Below, in pieces: positions 18,483 to 26,191 of a stretch of 64,000 bases of DNA. Numbering within the stretch: the first letter of the stretch is position 1; each line of letters begins with the position of its first letter. The DNA comes from Halarcobacter ebronensis (lineage in GTDB: Bacteria > Campylobacterota > Campylobacteria > Campylobacterales > Arcobacteraceae). Below the pieces are notes generated by a model. That model was given only the letters and a program-made list of their open reading frames with translations, ran no database searches and had not been told where the DNA came from. The stretch is taken from contig NZ_CP053836.1 of the NCBI RefSeq assembly GCF_013201825.1, positions 1,178,001 through 1,242,000 on the forward strand. The letters are read 5' to 3'. Position numbers and translations under genes: made by a program.

Positions 18483-19333
18483 TGGAAGCGCAATTAACCT
18501 GTTTTATTGGTTTTGAAAATGAATTTGAGGAGTCAAAGGCAGTTTTATTTGGTGCCCCTTTTGATGGGACAACATCATTTAAACCAGGCGCACGATTTGC
18601 TCCAAATGCAATGAGAGAAGACTCTTGGGCAATAGAGAGTTATAGTCCCTATTTAGATAAAGATTTAAACGATTTAAAACTTTTTGATTATGGGAATTTA
18701 GAACTTCCTTTTGGGGATAAAAAAAATGCTCTTAGAATGATACAAGAGATGACTCAAAGTATTATTGATGCAGGAAAAATACCAATTATGATTGGTGGAG
18801 AACATTTAGTTTCACTAGCTCCTGTAAAAGCATTAAGTAAAAAATATGAAGATTTAAATGTTATTCATTTTGATGCCCACACAGATTTAAGGGAAGATTA
18901 TTTAGGTGAAGCTTTAAGTCACGCAACAGTAATTAGAAGAATATATGACCAATTAGGCGATGGTAAAGTAAATCAATTTTGTATTAGAAGTGGACTGAAA
19001 GAGGAGTTTGAATGGGCAAAAAAACATACTCATTTAGAAAAATTTACTTATAATACTTTAGAGTCATGTGTAAGAAGATTAAAAGATAAACCTGTTTATA
19101 TAACAATAGATTTGGATGTATTTGATCCTTCAGTTTTCCCTGGAACTGGAACACCTGAACCAGGAGGAATAAATTTTCATCATATGTTAGAGATTATTAG
19201 CTTTTTGGGAAGACTTGAAAATGTAGTAGGGTTGGATATTGTGGAGCTTAGTCCTAAATATGATGCTAGTGGGGTTTCAACTGCTGTTGCTTGTAAAACT
19301 TTGAGAGAGTTGGTTTTAGCTACTATTAAGTAG
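18482..19333 (+). CDS. speB: Agmatinase (ureohydrolase family)
   Basis: Hydrolyses agmatine to putrescine and urea. The 283-aa protein has the binuclear manganese ligands of the arginase/agmatinase fold: GGEHL, HFDAHTDLR and ITIDLDVFDPS. The GTG start at 18482 has AAGGAG just upstream and shares a base with the rodA stop, so the two are coupled. The gene ends at TAG 19331-19333; the integron-type cassette array begins within 30 bases, making the speB 3' edge the insertion boundary. Confidence 0.88.
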   Translation: MEAQLTCFIGFENEFEESKAVLFGAPFDGTTSFKPGARFAPNAMREDSWAIESYSPYLDKDLNDLKLFDYGNLELPFGDKKNALRMIQEMTQSIIDAGKIPIMIGGEHLVSLAPVKALSKKYEDLNVIHFDAHTDLREDYLGEALSHATVIRRIYDQLGDGKVNQFCIRSGLKEEFEWAKKHTHLEKFTYNTLESCVRRLKDKPVYITIDLDVFDPSVFPGTGTPEPGGINFHHMLEIISFLGRLENVVGLDIVELSPKYDASGVSTAVACKTLRELVLATIK

Positions 19334-19362
19334 GGGATGACAAGAACTCGCTCAGTACTGCC

Positions 19363-19393
19363 GTTATCGGGTCGCCGTAGGCGAGCCGATAAC
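19363..19393. repeat. 31-bp imperfect palindrome: vestigial cassette at the speB edge
   Basis: GTTATCGG and CCGATAAC arms flank an inner TCGCC/GGCGA stem. On the minus strand the outer arms are the R' box of the last attC (GTTATCG) and a further R''-like box (CGATAAC, 19369-19363), only 24 bases apart. This fits a nearly empty or truncated fourth cassette whose attC is cut off about 30 bases before the speB stop. It would also fold as a strong hairpin and could terminate speB transcription. Confidence 0.55.
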
Positions 19394-19458
19394 GTTTAAA
19401 ATGAGCAATCAAAAAGCCGCTCGCGGGTTTTTGATTGGTCTCCTTTGGTTTGTTATAT
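19387..19458 (-). other. attC site of cassette 3
   Basis: On the minus strand the R'' box ATATAAC (19458-19452) leads to CAAACCAAAGGAG, a 9-bp perfect arm of AATCAAAAA with inner CCGC/GCGG stem, then the R' box GTTATCG (19393-19387). The layout matches the next attC at 20274-20342 in spacing and flanks: AGGAG before the palindrome and TCATTT-AAAC after it. R'' pairs exactly with the TTATAT that opens its own cassette at 20279. Confidence 0.85.
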
Positions 19459-19461
19459 TTG

Positions 19462-20258
19462 TCATATACTGACATCGCTAATACTGTCTAATTTATATCG
19501 CTTAAGTTTTCCATCTCGGGAAAATATTTGTTTTACGACAGCTTTTAATGGTTTGAAATTTCCTCTTGTGACTTCTGCTAAATTATCAGCCATTAGCATC
19601 TTCTCACGATCCGTTAACTCGCGTTCCAACTCAAAACTGTACGATGTCGAATCAATAGATGTAATAAAGCGACCAGAGCCTGTTCGAGCATTAAAACGAC
19701 TTACTGCAACATCAACAACTTCATAATTTTCTGCTTCTTCTTCTGTTTCTAAATATTTTAATGTCTCATCATTGAATTCAATTAACAATTTATTTCCCAT
19801 TGACATTGCAATGGAATAACCCTGTTTTTTAACGGGCATATGAGCTGCCATTAAAGCATTTTCAAGCCTATGATGCAAATCTTCATTCCCTTTTTCAAGT
19901 TCTCGAATTCTCTTTTTTGCTTTTCTGTTGTTTATAATAAAAGGAATCCCAAGCAAACTACTAAACATATATTTTAATAAATCATACAGACCATTAGTAC
20001 CAAGGTTTTTTACAAGTTCCAATATGTCAGGATCGGCAATGATTAATTGTATAACCTGTTCAAGAGAACCCTCTTTAATACTAGACGAAATCCTTTTGAA
20101 GCTGGAGCTTTAACAATGATTTCATTGTGAATAAATGCATGAGTTGAAATCATCAGAAATTCAGACAACGCACTTAATGAATGTGTTCCATAGTACATAT
20201 CTAAGCCATCAAATTCAACCAATCCAGAGTCATATTTAATTTTAAATGTCATTTCCAT
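19462..20258 (-). pseudogene. Frameshifted gene of unknown function (cassette 3 cargo)
   Basis: Two overlapping frames encode one apparent ~264-aa protein. The first, from ATG 20258 with AAAGGA before it, gives MEMTFKIKYDSGLVEFDGLD and continues for 71 codons. The second carries the remaining residues and stays open upstream into the first, reading SSIKEGSLEQVIQLIIADPD across the first frame's stop. A single missing base near 20080-20090 accounts for the break. The predicted whole is a beta-rich N-terminal region, a hydrophobic segment (YMFSSLLGIPFIINN), a basic coiled coil and a C-terminal domain. No function is recognised. A sequencing error is possible; no slippery heptamer is present at the joint. 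Confidence 0.65.
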
Positions 20259-20273
20259 ATGTTGATTCCTTTA

Positions 20274-20342
20274 ATATAATGTTTGAAATGAGCCAATAAA
20301 TTTCCCGCAGGGTAATTTATTGGCTCCTCTGATTTGTTATGT
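20274..20342 (-). other. attC site of cassette 2
   Basis: On the minus strand R'' ACATAAC (20342-20336) is followed by AAATCAGAGG, then a perfect 12-bp palindrome arm (AGCCAATAAATT) around CCC/GGG, then TCATTTCAAAC and the R' box ATTATAT (20280-20274). The first R' base is A instead of the canonical G, a mild departure. R'' overlaps the stop codon of the upstream CDS and is the exact complement of GTTATGT at that cassette's 5' edge. Confidence 0.87.
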
Positions 20343-21692
20343 ATTTATTAACTCTTTTCTTTTATCAAGATAATCTTCAAAAGATAAATCTGAATAATGA
20401 ATCATATGGTCTATTATGCATCTAACATATCCATTTAATTCTTCGAACAGCTGTTTTCTCACATTTGTAGTAGGTAATAAGTTTTCTAAACGATCGCCAA
20501 TATGAACTATTCTTGTTCTTAATCCTACTTGTTCGCCAGTTAGAGAATCTATTTTACCAGTTAGTTCTTCGAATCTTTTTAGTAAGTCTTGGTATTCAGA
20601 AGAATTTGTATCTTGTATTATGTATCTTGAAATAACTTTTTTAACATCTTGAAATTTTTTATACTCTGTAGGATAGGCTAGAAATTCTAACAAGCTTAAA
20701 ATTTGAACAAATTTAGAAGTTGAAGATTCTGTTTTAATGATTTGTGAATATAAAATCATAGCATGATTAACTAACTTTCCAACTTCTCCATTTTTTGGGA
20801 ATATATCCCATTCTGGTTGCGATAAAGCAAGTCCTAATCCTTTTGTTGCTTGAGCGTTAAAAACAGCACCAGAAATTAATTTTGATTCATTGCTATTAAG
20901 ATTAACAAAAAGTACAGCCGACATATTGTTAACAAGAGTTTGACTAGGAGAAGAAGGAAGTTTATCATTAGAAATATGTGAAATTTTACAGTATTTATAT
21001 ATAAAAAAATTTAGATATTTTTGAGTTATTGTTTCGGATAAGTTAGATATTAGCTCTAAATGTTTTTCATGGCTGTAATTAAAAATAGTATCCAATGATA
21101 ATTTTATTGGTATGACAATAAGTGCATATTGATTTAAAGTTTCTATTGATATACCAGTAAGCTGAGATTGTAAAGATGATAATTCTGAAATTGAAAGTTC
21201 TGATGGATGTTTTTCTCTTAATTTAGAGATCTCTGTATTTATGAGTTTATACTTTGACAAATCCAATCTACCTTCAGGATAAATCATTATTCCTTCAGGA
21301 AGAAAAATACTTCTATTTGTTGCCAATCTCGAGATTGGTAGTATAGCAATTTGAAAACCATCTTCTATATATTTTTTATATGCAGTTTGTAAGTCTCCTA
21401 AGTCTATCTTTTCATAATCATTAGTGTCGTACCAATATTGATGATTTTCTGGAAATATTAATTCAATATCCTGCTCGTTTTCTACGGCTATCTTAGATGG
21501 CTCATCATCTGGAAGCAACCAACAATGTAAGCAGTATTCGCTACACCCTTTGATGTAGTCATAGGGAGGATAAAAATGACTGCTATTAATATCTGTATCA
21601 ATGATTTTATATGGATTATTACAAGAACTACAAAATCTAGTTATGTATAAATCATAATCATTAACATTAATTCCGTCTTTATTGATTTTCAA
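20337..21692 (-). CDS. Cys-motif protein with C-terminal HEPN-like domain (cassette 2 cargo)
   Basis: A 451-aa soluble protein of no recognised named family. The N-terminus holds two cysteine clusters (CSSC at 21-24 and CSEYCLHC at 50-57), spaced like a zinc ribbon. The C-terminal ~140 residues are helical and include LRTRIVHIGDRL, an R-x4-H motif (R392, H397) in the setting typical of ApeA-like HEPN domains, many of which are RNases in anti-phage or toxin systems. The TTG start at 21692 is supported by AAGGAG six bases upstream. It fills an integron cassette alone. Nuclease activity is an inference from the motif. Confidence 0.65.
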   Translation of the reverse strand: MKINKDGINVNDYDLYITRFCSSCNNPYKIIDTDINSSHFYPPYDYIKGCSEYCLHCWLLPDDEPSKIAVENEQDIELIFPENHQYWYDTNDYEKIDLGDLQTAYKKYIEDGFQIAILPISRLATNRSIFLPEGIMIYPEGRLDLSKYKLINTEISKLREKHPSELSISELSSLQSQLTGISIETLNQYALIVIPIKLSLDTIFNYSHEKHLELISNLSETITQKYLNFFIYKYCKISHISNDKLPSSPSQTLVNNMSAVLFVNLNSNESKLISGAVFNAQATKGLGLALSQPEWDIFPKNGEVGKLVNHAMILYSQIIKTESSTSKFVQILSLLEFLAYPTEYKKFQDVKKVISRYIIQDTNSSEYQDLLKRFEELTGKIDSLTGEQVGLRTRIVHIGDRLENLLPTTNVRKQLFEELNGYVRCIIDHMIHYSDLSFEDYLDKRKELINT

Positions 21693-21744
21693 ACTTAACT
21701 CCTTGAATATTCATATACATAAATTACTAAAGTATCAATTTTAT

Positions 21745-21801
21745 ACATAACGGTTTACTTCACCGACAGGTTTAGCTGTTCGGTGCAAGGCTTTGTTAGT
21801 C
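21745..21801 (-). other. attC site of cassette 1
   Basis: On the minus strand R'' GACTAAC (21801-21795) leads to AAAGCCTTG, arms CACCGA and TCGGTG around a short loop, then AAGTAAACC and the R' box GTTATGT (21751-21745). At 57 bp it is the shortest and most classical attC of the array. R'' is the exact complement of GTTAGTC at 24493-24487, the other end of the same 2.7-kb cassette. Confidence 0.9.
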
Positions 21802-21807
21802 TATTTA

Positions 21808-23547
21808 TTAAGAATATGACAAGCCTAAATTCAAGCCAGCAAGTTGAATAGTTTCGTCATTATCATATCTAGTCGTTAGCAAGTCATATTTAGTATTTAA
21901 GTCTCGACCTTGCAATAATCCTTGTAATTCTACTAAAAAGTCATATTGTCTATTTTTGACTACATAGTCATCACACAGCACTACTTGTATATACTCTTCA
22001 TTGTAGTCATTAAGTAAGGTTAGCAATTCTGTAACATTGAAAGTTACAACTTTATACAAAAACAAAACTATTAGCGAATCAATGACATCATCAATATTTT
22101 TGATATTGGTGAAATCATTATCTTTAAATTCAATGGTTTCATAATCATTTTCTATCCATAGTTCACATATGGTTTGAATAACCTTACCACCATATTGAAT
22201 TGAGTTTGTTAGGTTTTTTAAAACCAATGCATTTATTACTTCTTTAGTATCTTCGAATTTCTCTGTTTCTGGAAGAGCTTTCCCTATTCTTTCCAAGTCT
22301 TCCAATGTAGAAAGATACAACAGCCTATTTGTAACAAATTTTAATTTTTGTGTATTTGCTCTATTCTCAGCGCTACTTGAATTGTCATAATCTAGCTTTA
22401 AAAGCTTATTGAATTCAATCAAATAAAATTTTTGTAGGTTGATGAGTTGTTTTACAATGTATTCATTTTTCGTAAAGTAAATTTCAAAAGTGCTATATCT
22501 TTTTTCATTCTTGATTAAACTCTTTATATAGGACATAAACCCTTTGCTTTTGGCTTGATTCTTGATTCTACTCAATGGAATATTGTAACCCAACGATTTA
22601 ATGTCTTGTTCCAAACTATCAATTTTTGAAGGATGCATCGATACATATGCAGTAATAAAATTCAGAACTTCAAATAAATTACCTTCTTCAAGATCATTGT
22701 TTGAATGCAGCAATTTCCATTCATCCAAAGTCAATTGATCAGTTTTTTCGGTATTGATATTTAGCTCATTTGGTAATGAAGCTTTTACATATTCAATGAC
22801 ATCATCTTTTTCTATTGCCTTGCATATTATAATAATGTCATCAACATATCTAAAATATTTTTCTGGAAATTGTTCAGATAGTTTAGTATCAAAGTCTTCT
22901 AAATAAATCTGAGCCATTAGATGACTTAATTCGGTACCTATAGGTACACCTTTTGAAGATTGTTCAAGAATTGAGTTTGTTATATTGCTTGCTAACTTAA
23001 AAATTTGAGGTTCAGTGTTCTCTTCAAGCTTTGCAATAAATTGATTTTTGACAGCTTCAATATTAATTGATGGATAAAATTTTGATAAATCCAATACAAG
23101 TGCTATTGAATTTTGATTTTCTAGTAAAGCCTTGTATACATCTTCATTTCTTCGTTTATAACCATTAAAATAATATTGAAAATTTCTAGTAGATTTTGTG
23201 TTTTCAGGAAGTAAGTAACTGTAAATAAATTTTTTGTTTTCTATAAAATTTTCTTGAGACATCAATCTCATCAAATATGATTCTGAGATTATTCCAAAAG
23301 GAGATAGAGATAATATGTCTCTGTAAATGAAATCATTTTCACTTTTTTCTTTATATAATTTATTTCTTTTTGTTGCCCAATGCTTTCTAACTTGAAGCTT
23401 TCTTTTTATTAACTCATCAAACAACTTGTTTCTCACTGATGATTCTGAAAAATCTTCGTAGAAGCAACGTATACTTAAATACAAAATTGGATTTAAAGTT
23501 TTTACTTGATTGAGTGACCTCATAGCAATATTATGGTAATTATTCAT
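21808..23547 (-). CDS. Reverse transcriptase of unassigned (UG/Abi-like) type, putative defence RT
   Basis: A 579-aa protein with a complete RT palm: ALVLDLSKFYPSI (motif A Asp, 153), SKGVPIGTELSHLMAQIYL (198-216) and the catalytic YFRYVDDIIII (YVDD, 234-237). About 330 helical residues with no recognised catalytic motif follow, as in Abi-like and other unknown-group RTs. The ATG at 23547 has AAGGGA upstream and is one base from the partner's stop; an upstream in-frame start would only add residues inside that gene. It lacks the retron VTG motif and space for an upstream msr-msd RNA. No maturase domain, intron RNA or DGR template repeat was seen. A role in phage defence is inferred from RT class and cassette context. 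Confidence 0.82.
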   Translation of the reverse strand: MNNYHNIAMRSLNQVKTLNPILYLSIRCFYEDFSESSVRNKLFDELIKRKLQVRKHWATKRNKLYKEKSENDFIYRDILSLSPFGIISESYLMRLMSQENFIENKKFIYSYLLPENTKSTRNFQYYFNGYKRRNEDVYKALLENQNSIALVLDLSKFYPSINIEAVKNQFIAKLEENTEPQIFKLASNITNSILEQSSKGVPIGTELSHLMAQIYLEDFDTKLSEQFPEKYFRYVDDIIIICKAIEKDDVIEYVKASLPNELNINTEKTDQLTLDEWKLLHSNNDLEEGNLFEVLNFITAYVSMHPSKIDSLEQDIKSLGYNIPLSRIKNQAKSKGFMSYIKSLIKNEKRYSTFEIYFTKNEYIVKQLINLQKFYLIEFNKLLKLDYDNSSSAENRANTQKLKFVTNRLLYLSTLEDLERIGKALPETEKFEDTKEVINALVLKNLTNSIQYGGKVIQTICELWIENDYETIEFKDNDFTNIKNIDDVIDSLIVLFLYKVVTFNVTELLTLLNDYNEEYIQVVLCDDYVVKNRQYDFLVELQGLLQGRDLNTKYDLLTTRYDNDETIQLAGLNLGLSYS

Positions 23548-23548
23548 G

Positions 23549-24445
23549 TTATTCCCTTGAATATTGCTTGAGGATAATCGCACTTTTTGGCGTATTCCCT
23601 GTAATTGGATCATGCCACTGAAATCTAGCATCAGGATTAATTGAAAGATTAATTACTTTGGATAACCATGTTGTCAATTTATTATGGAGTTTGTCTATAA
23701 ACCCTAAAAAGGTACTTGCTTCATTCGTGTTGGGTTCAATATACAATATAGTTGTATGCAAATGTGACAAGGCAGTTTGTATATAGTCAAAGGATTTATC
23801 AAATTTTTTATAATTACTGCTACCTACACCGCTAAAAGCCGACATGAGGACATAATGCTCTTCATATTTGTCTTCTTCTTTTAAGAACTGCCTTATTAAT
23901 AAATTCGTTGATTGTGGGTTTGTCGCGTCCCATTCGCAAGTTTCGTATTCAATAAAAATCAAATGTTGTTTAAGAACATTTTCTATCTCTTGCAACAACT
24001 GGCTATAAATCATTAATGCCGATGTTGAAAAGTCAGCTCCTACTATATTTACATGCAATGGCAACTTTGGCAGTTTCGAATGGAACCGTAATTCTGCGAG
24101 ACTTGTAAGCAGTGACAGTATCCCCGCACCCGTACCCGCAGGGATATCTAATATAGATATTTCCCCACTACTAAATGTGGATTTTAAATTATTAGAAACT
24201 GTTTTGAAGTCTTCTCTTGGATCAATTACAACAAATTGTGTTCGAGCTGATGAAGTTAAAAATCTTTCTGCAAAATGTTTTTTTGTTTCATCATCATTTC
24301 TACCACCAGTGGCTCCTACAGAATTGTTTGTATGATTCTTTGCATGCTCATACATAGATAATGCAATTAATTTGTTTTTATAAACCTCTATGAGGCTTTC
24401 TGGTTGGTAAAGAATGTTATCTTTCCATAAACTATCTGGAGTCAT
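23549..24445 (-). CDS. SAM-dependent methyltransferase-like protein paired with the RT
   Basis: A 298-aa cytoplasmic protein with a Rossmann-type SAM-binding motif ISILDIPAGTGAGILSLL (about 97-113), followed by VNIVGADFSTSALMIYSQLL, the acidic end of the second strand. Strand-like CEWDATNP and HYVLMSAFSGVGSSNYKKFD follow. A target motif such as NPPY is not visible, so the substrate is unknown and the fold may be used for something other than methylation. ATG 24445 (AGGA upstream) is preferred to GTG 24460. It is the first gene of cassette 1 and one base before the RT, so the pair travels and is translated as a unit. Confidence 0.65.
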   Translation of the reverse strand: MTPDSLWKDNILYQPESLIEVYKNKLIALSMYEHAKNHTNNSVGATGGRNDDETKKHFAERFLTSSARTQFVVIDPREDFKTVSNNLKSTFSSGEISILDIPAGTGAGILSLLTSLAELRFHSKLPKLPLHVNIVGADFSTSALMIYSQLLQEIENVLKQHLIFIEYETCEWDATNPQSTNLLIRQFLKEEDKYEEHYVLMSAFSGVGSSNYKKFDKSFDYIQTALSHLHTTILYIEPNTNEASTFLGFIDKLHNKLTTWLSKVINLSINPDARFQWHDPITGNTPKSAIILKQYSRE

Positions 24446-24486
24446 AGATTTCCTATTCACTGTGTTTTAATATGGGGCACATTTCA

Positions 24487-24493
24487 GACTAAC
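24487..24493 (-). other. 5' boundary of cassette 1 (R' box GTTAGTC)
   Basis: On the minus strand GTTAGTC marks the recombination edge; the cassette begins at TTAGTC (24492). It is the exact reverse complement of the R'' box at 21801-21795. No complete attC stem is visible on the far side, so whatever preceded it in the array is lost or strongly decayed. A TATAAT-like box on the minus strand at 24515-24510 could be a promoter that reads into the array. Confidence 0.7.
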
Positions 24494-24783
24494 TAATTAT
24501 TAGTAATACATTATATATAAATAATATATAAAAATATCTAATATCTTAACATTAAAAATGTAAAGATATTAACTCAATTAGATGATAAATGGTCTAAATT
24601 CAATGAAATATAAAATGACATCAAGAAATATGTAATTATTTATGTTAGATTATCAAGGTATATCATTAATATTTTATCATTTTGTATGACTATTAGATGA
24701 AAAACTTGATAGTTTAACAAAATGATAAATATATTATTGTAAAAATAATTTTCAAAATAATTGAGTTTACTTAAACTTTAAAC
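24494..24783. other. AT-rich non-coding stretch with one imperfect hairpin
   Basis: There is no credible gene here. The only structure noted is 24540-24570, an 8+5-bp stem (AATATCTT, one mismatch, ACATT) with a three-base loop and no T-run. It lies upstream of the cassette genes on their strand and could end an upstream transcript, but lacks R''/R' boxes and so is not an attC. Confidence 0.5.
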
Positions 24784-25047
24784 AACTTTCTTTTGTGAAA
24801 AAGAAAGTAACAAAAAAATCACCCTACAAGGTTTTGAAGGCGTAGCTTCCCTCTTTTATTATTTATCTCTTTTGAGTGAGTAAAAACTTGCTAAAGAGTG
24901 CATTAAAGCACTCTTTTTAACGCTTCAAACAGTTTACTCACTTGTTTTCAAAAGAGATAAATAAACACTCGGCTTCAAAAATGTAGGGAATGGGATAAGG
25001 ACATTTGATTTTTTAATACCATTTTATTTAGATTTGTGTCTCAGTAA
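24784..25047 (-). repeat. Composite structured intergenic repeat, copy 1
   Basis: Read on the minus strand it runs: AAAATGGTATTAAAAAA, about 35 spacer bases, GAAGCCGAGTGTTTATTTAT, a long hairpin (arms TCTCTTTTG with AGTGAGTAAA, apical AAAGAGTGC/GCACTCTTT), ATAATAAAAGAGGGAAGCT, CGCCTTCAAAACC, then TTACTTTCTTTTTC and its inverted copy. The same ordered blocks recur at 58122-58357 with a different hairpin sequence. Both copies border accessory regions. Function is unknown. Confidence 0.7.
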
Positions 25048-25056
25048 ATTTACTGA
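25041..25056. repeat. 16-bp perfect palindrome
   Basis: TCAGTAAATTTACTGA is a perfect palindrome at the edge of the structured repeat, 160 bases beyond the end of the IS110 transposase gene. It could be a protein-binding site or part of the repeat. The rest of 25057-25219 is non-coding and holds a further 9-bp hairpin (25150-25158 with 25164-25172). Confidence 0.5.
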
Positions 25057-25219
25057 CTAAAATTTTGCGGCTAGGATAGTCCAGACTTTGGTAAAGCCGA
25101 TATTTTTATGATTTAAAGCGAAAAAAGTCGAAACTGTTTGAGCGTTAAGAAATGTGATTTAATATCACATTTTAGCGAGTTGCCACCTTAAAAAAACATA
25201 AATATAATCATTAAAAGAA

Positions 25220-26191
25220 TTAAATCCTATTTGGCTCATAGACTTCATTATTTTTATAAATTGAATGAGCAATAATTAATAATTTTCGCATAATTGCAAC
25301 TTGTATAACTGTTGTGTGTTTCCCATTCTCTTTTAACCTATCATAAAAACTTTTTAATCTTTCATTATGTCGTACAGATGTCATTGCTGGCATAAACAAA
25401 GTACCTCTACATATTTTTGAACCTGCTTTTGATATTTTAGTCTTACCTTTAACTGAACTTCCTGAACTCTTTTCTATTGGATCTAATCCTGCTAGGGATA
25501 CTATTTGTTTTTGATTGGCATTTGGATATTGTGTGAAATGTGATAATAATACTATTGCAGATATTTCTCCTATACCATCAATTGTTTGAATATTTTTAAA
25601 TGCTTCTTGGAGTTTCTCATCTTTTTTTATCATAGATTTAATTTGTTTAATAAGTTTTAATTCTTGCTTTTTTAAAAATTGATACTGTGATTCTAACTCT
25701 TTAATTGAATAGCTCTTTTCTCTTTTTGCTTTTAAAGCTGCAATATGATTTTTGGCTATTACTTGTTGTTTAATAATAAGTTTATAACAGGCTATTAATT
25801 CTTTTAACTCTTCTTCAACCGAATTAATTATAGGTACTTTAATATCTTCATTTTTAGCTGTTACAATCATCTTAGAAAGTAATCTAGCATCTTTTATATC
25901 TGTTTTATTTCTATGTCCGATTACTTTCGCAAAGCTTGCACTTTTTTTAGGATTGACAATAAAACTTTTTATATTTTGATTTGCACAAAAAGATTTTAAT
26001 AAAAAAGAGTAATTAGAAGTTGGTTCATAAACAAACACTAATTTATCCAGTTCTTTTTTATAATATTTTTTTAATTTAGAATATAAACTTTTTATTGATT
26101 TTAGATTATTCTCAATAATCAAATCTAAATCATTATATGGAACATACACATTGATTGTTGACTTACTAATATCTAATCCGATAGAATACAT
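25220..26191 (-). CDS. IS110-family transposase (DEDD recombinase)
   Basis: A 323-aa recombinase of the IS110 family. The N-terminal RuvC-like domain starts IGLDISKSTINVYV and has VYEPTSNY and HRNKTDIKDARLLSKM, supplying the acidic DEDD residues. After a coiled-coil linker the C-terminal Transposase_20 domain reads IQTIDGIGEISAIVLLSHF and LAGLDPIEKSSGSSVKG, with the Ser-rich segment holding the conserved serine. Length is full, so the element may be active. It sits just upstream of the cassette array in transcription order and may have truncated it. IS110 elements lack clear terminal inverted repeats, so the ends are not defined. Confidence 0.92.
   Translation of the reverse strand: MYSIGLDISKSTINVYVPYNDLDLIIENNLKSIKSLYSKLKKYYKKELDKLVFVYEPTSNYSFLLKSFCANQNIKSFIVNPKKSASFAKVIGHRNKTDIKDARLLSKMIVTAKNEDIKVPIINSVEEELKELIACYKLIIKQQVIAKNHIAALKAKREKSYSIKELESQYQFLKKQELKLIKQIKSMIKKDEKLQEAFKNIQTIDGIGEISAIVLLSHFTQYPNANQKQIVSLAGLDPIEKSSGSSVKGKTKISKAGSKICRGTLFMPAMTSVRHNERLKSFYDRLKENGKHTTVIQVAIMRKLLIIAHSIYKNNEVYEPNRI

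Larger units (their letters stand above)
19363..24493 (-). mobile_element. Integron-type gene cassette array without integrase (CALIN-like), three cassettes plus a vestige
   Basis: Three cassettes run on the minus strand between speB and the IS110 element: 24492-21751 (methyltransferase-like plus RT), 21750-20280 (HEPN-like protein) and 20279-19393 (frameshifted gene). Each begins with six bases that exactly complement the R'' box of the attC at its own 3' end: TTAGTC with GACTAAC, TTATGT with ACATAAC, TTATAT with ATATAAC. This is the signature left when a circular cassette is integrated at G/TTRRRY-like sites. A further 24-base stub (TTATCG paired with CGATAAC) ends the array beside speB. 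No tyrosine recombinase gene lies in the window, so mobility would need an integrase supplied from elsewhere. Confidence 0.88.

Noticed and set aside
20080-20090. Programmed -1 ribosomal frameshift in cassette 3
   Set aside because: There is no X-XXY-YYZ slippery heptamer and no obvious stimulatory hairpin at the joint.
20043-20258. 71-aa and 186-aa frames of cassette 3 as two separate genes
   Set aside because: The second frame has only a TTG start without a ribosome site, stays open upstream through the end of the first, and the joined reading is smooth. One broken gene is more likely.
21808-23547. RT as part of a retron, group II intron or diversity-generating element
   Set aside because: There is one base between it and the upstream gene (no msr-msd space), no maturase or intron RNA features, and no template/variable repeat pair nearby.
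24540-24570. Imperfect hairpin upstream of the RT cassette considered as another attC
   Set aside because: It has no R''/R' boxes at its ends, is purely A/T in the stem, and does not pair with a cassette edge. It is better described as a plain hairpin.
24461-25219. Integron integrase gene near the array
   Set aside because: No open frame of suitable length or tyrosine-recombinase R-H-R-Y pattern occurs in this stretch or in any flanking gene; the only recombinase is the IS110 transposase.
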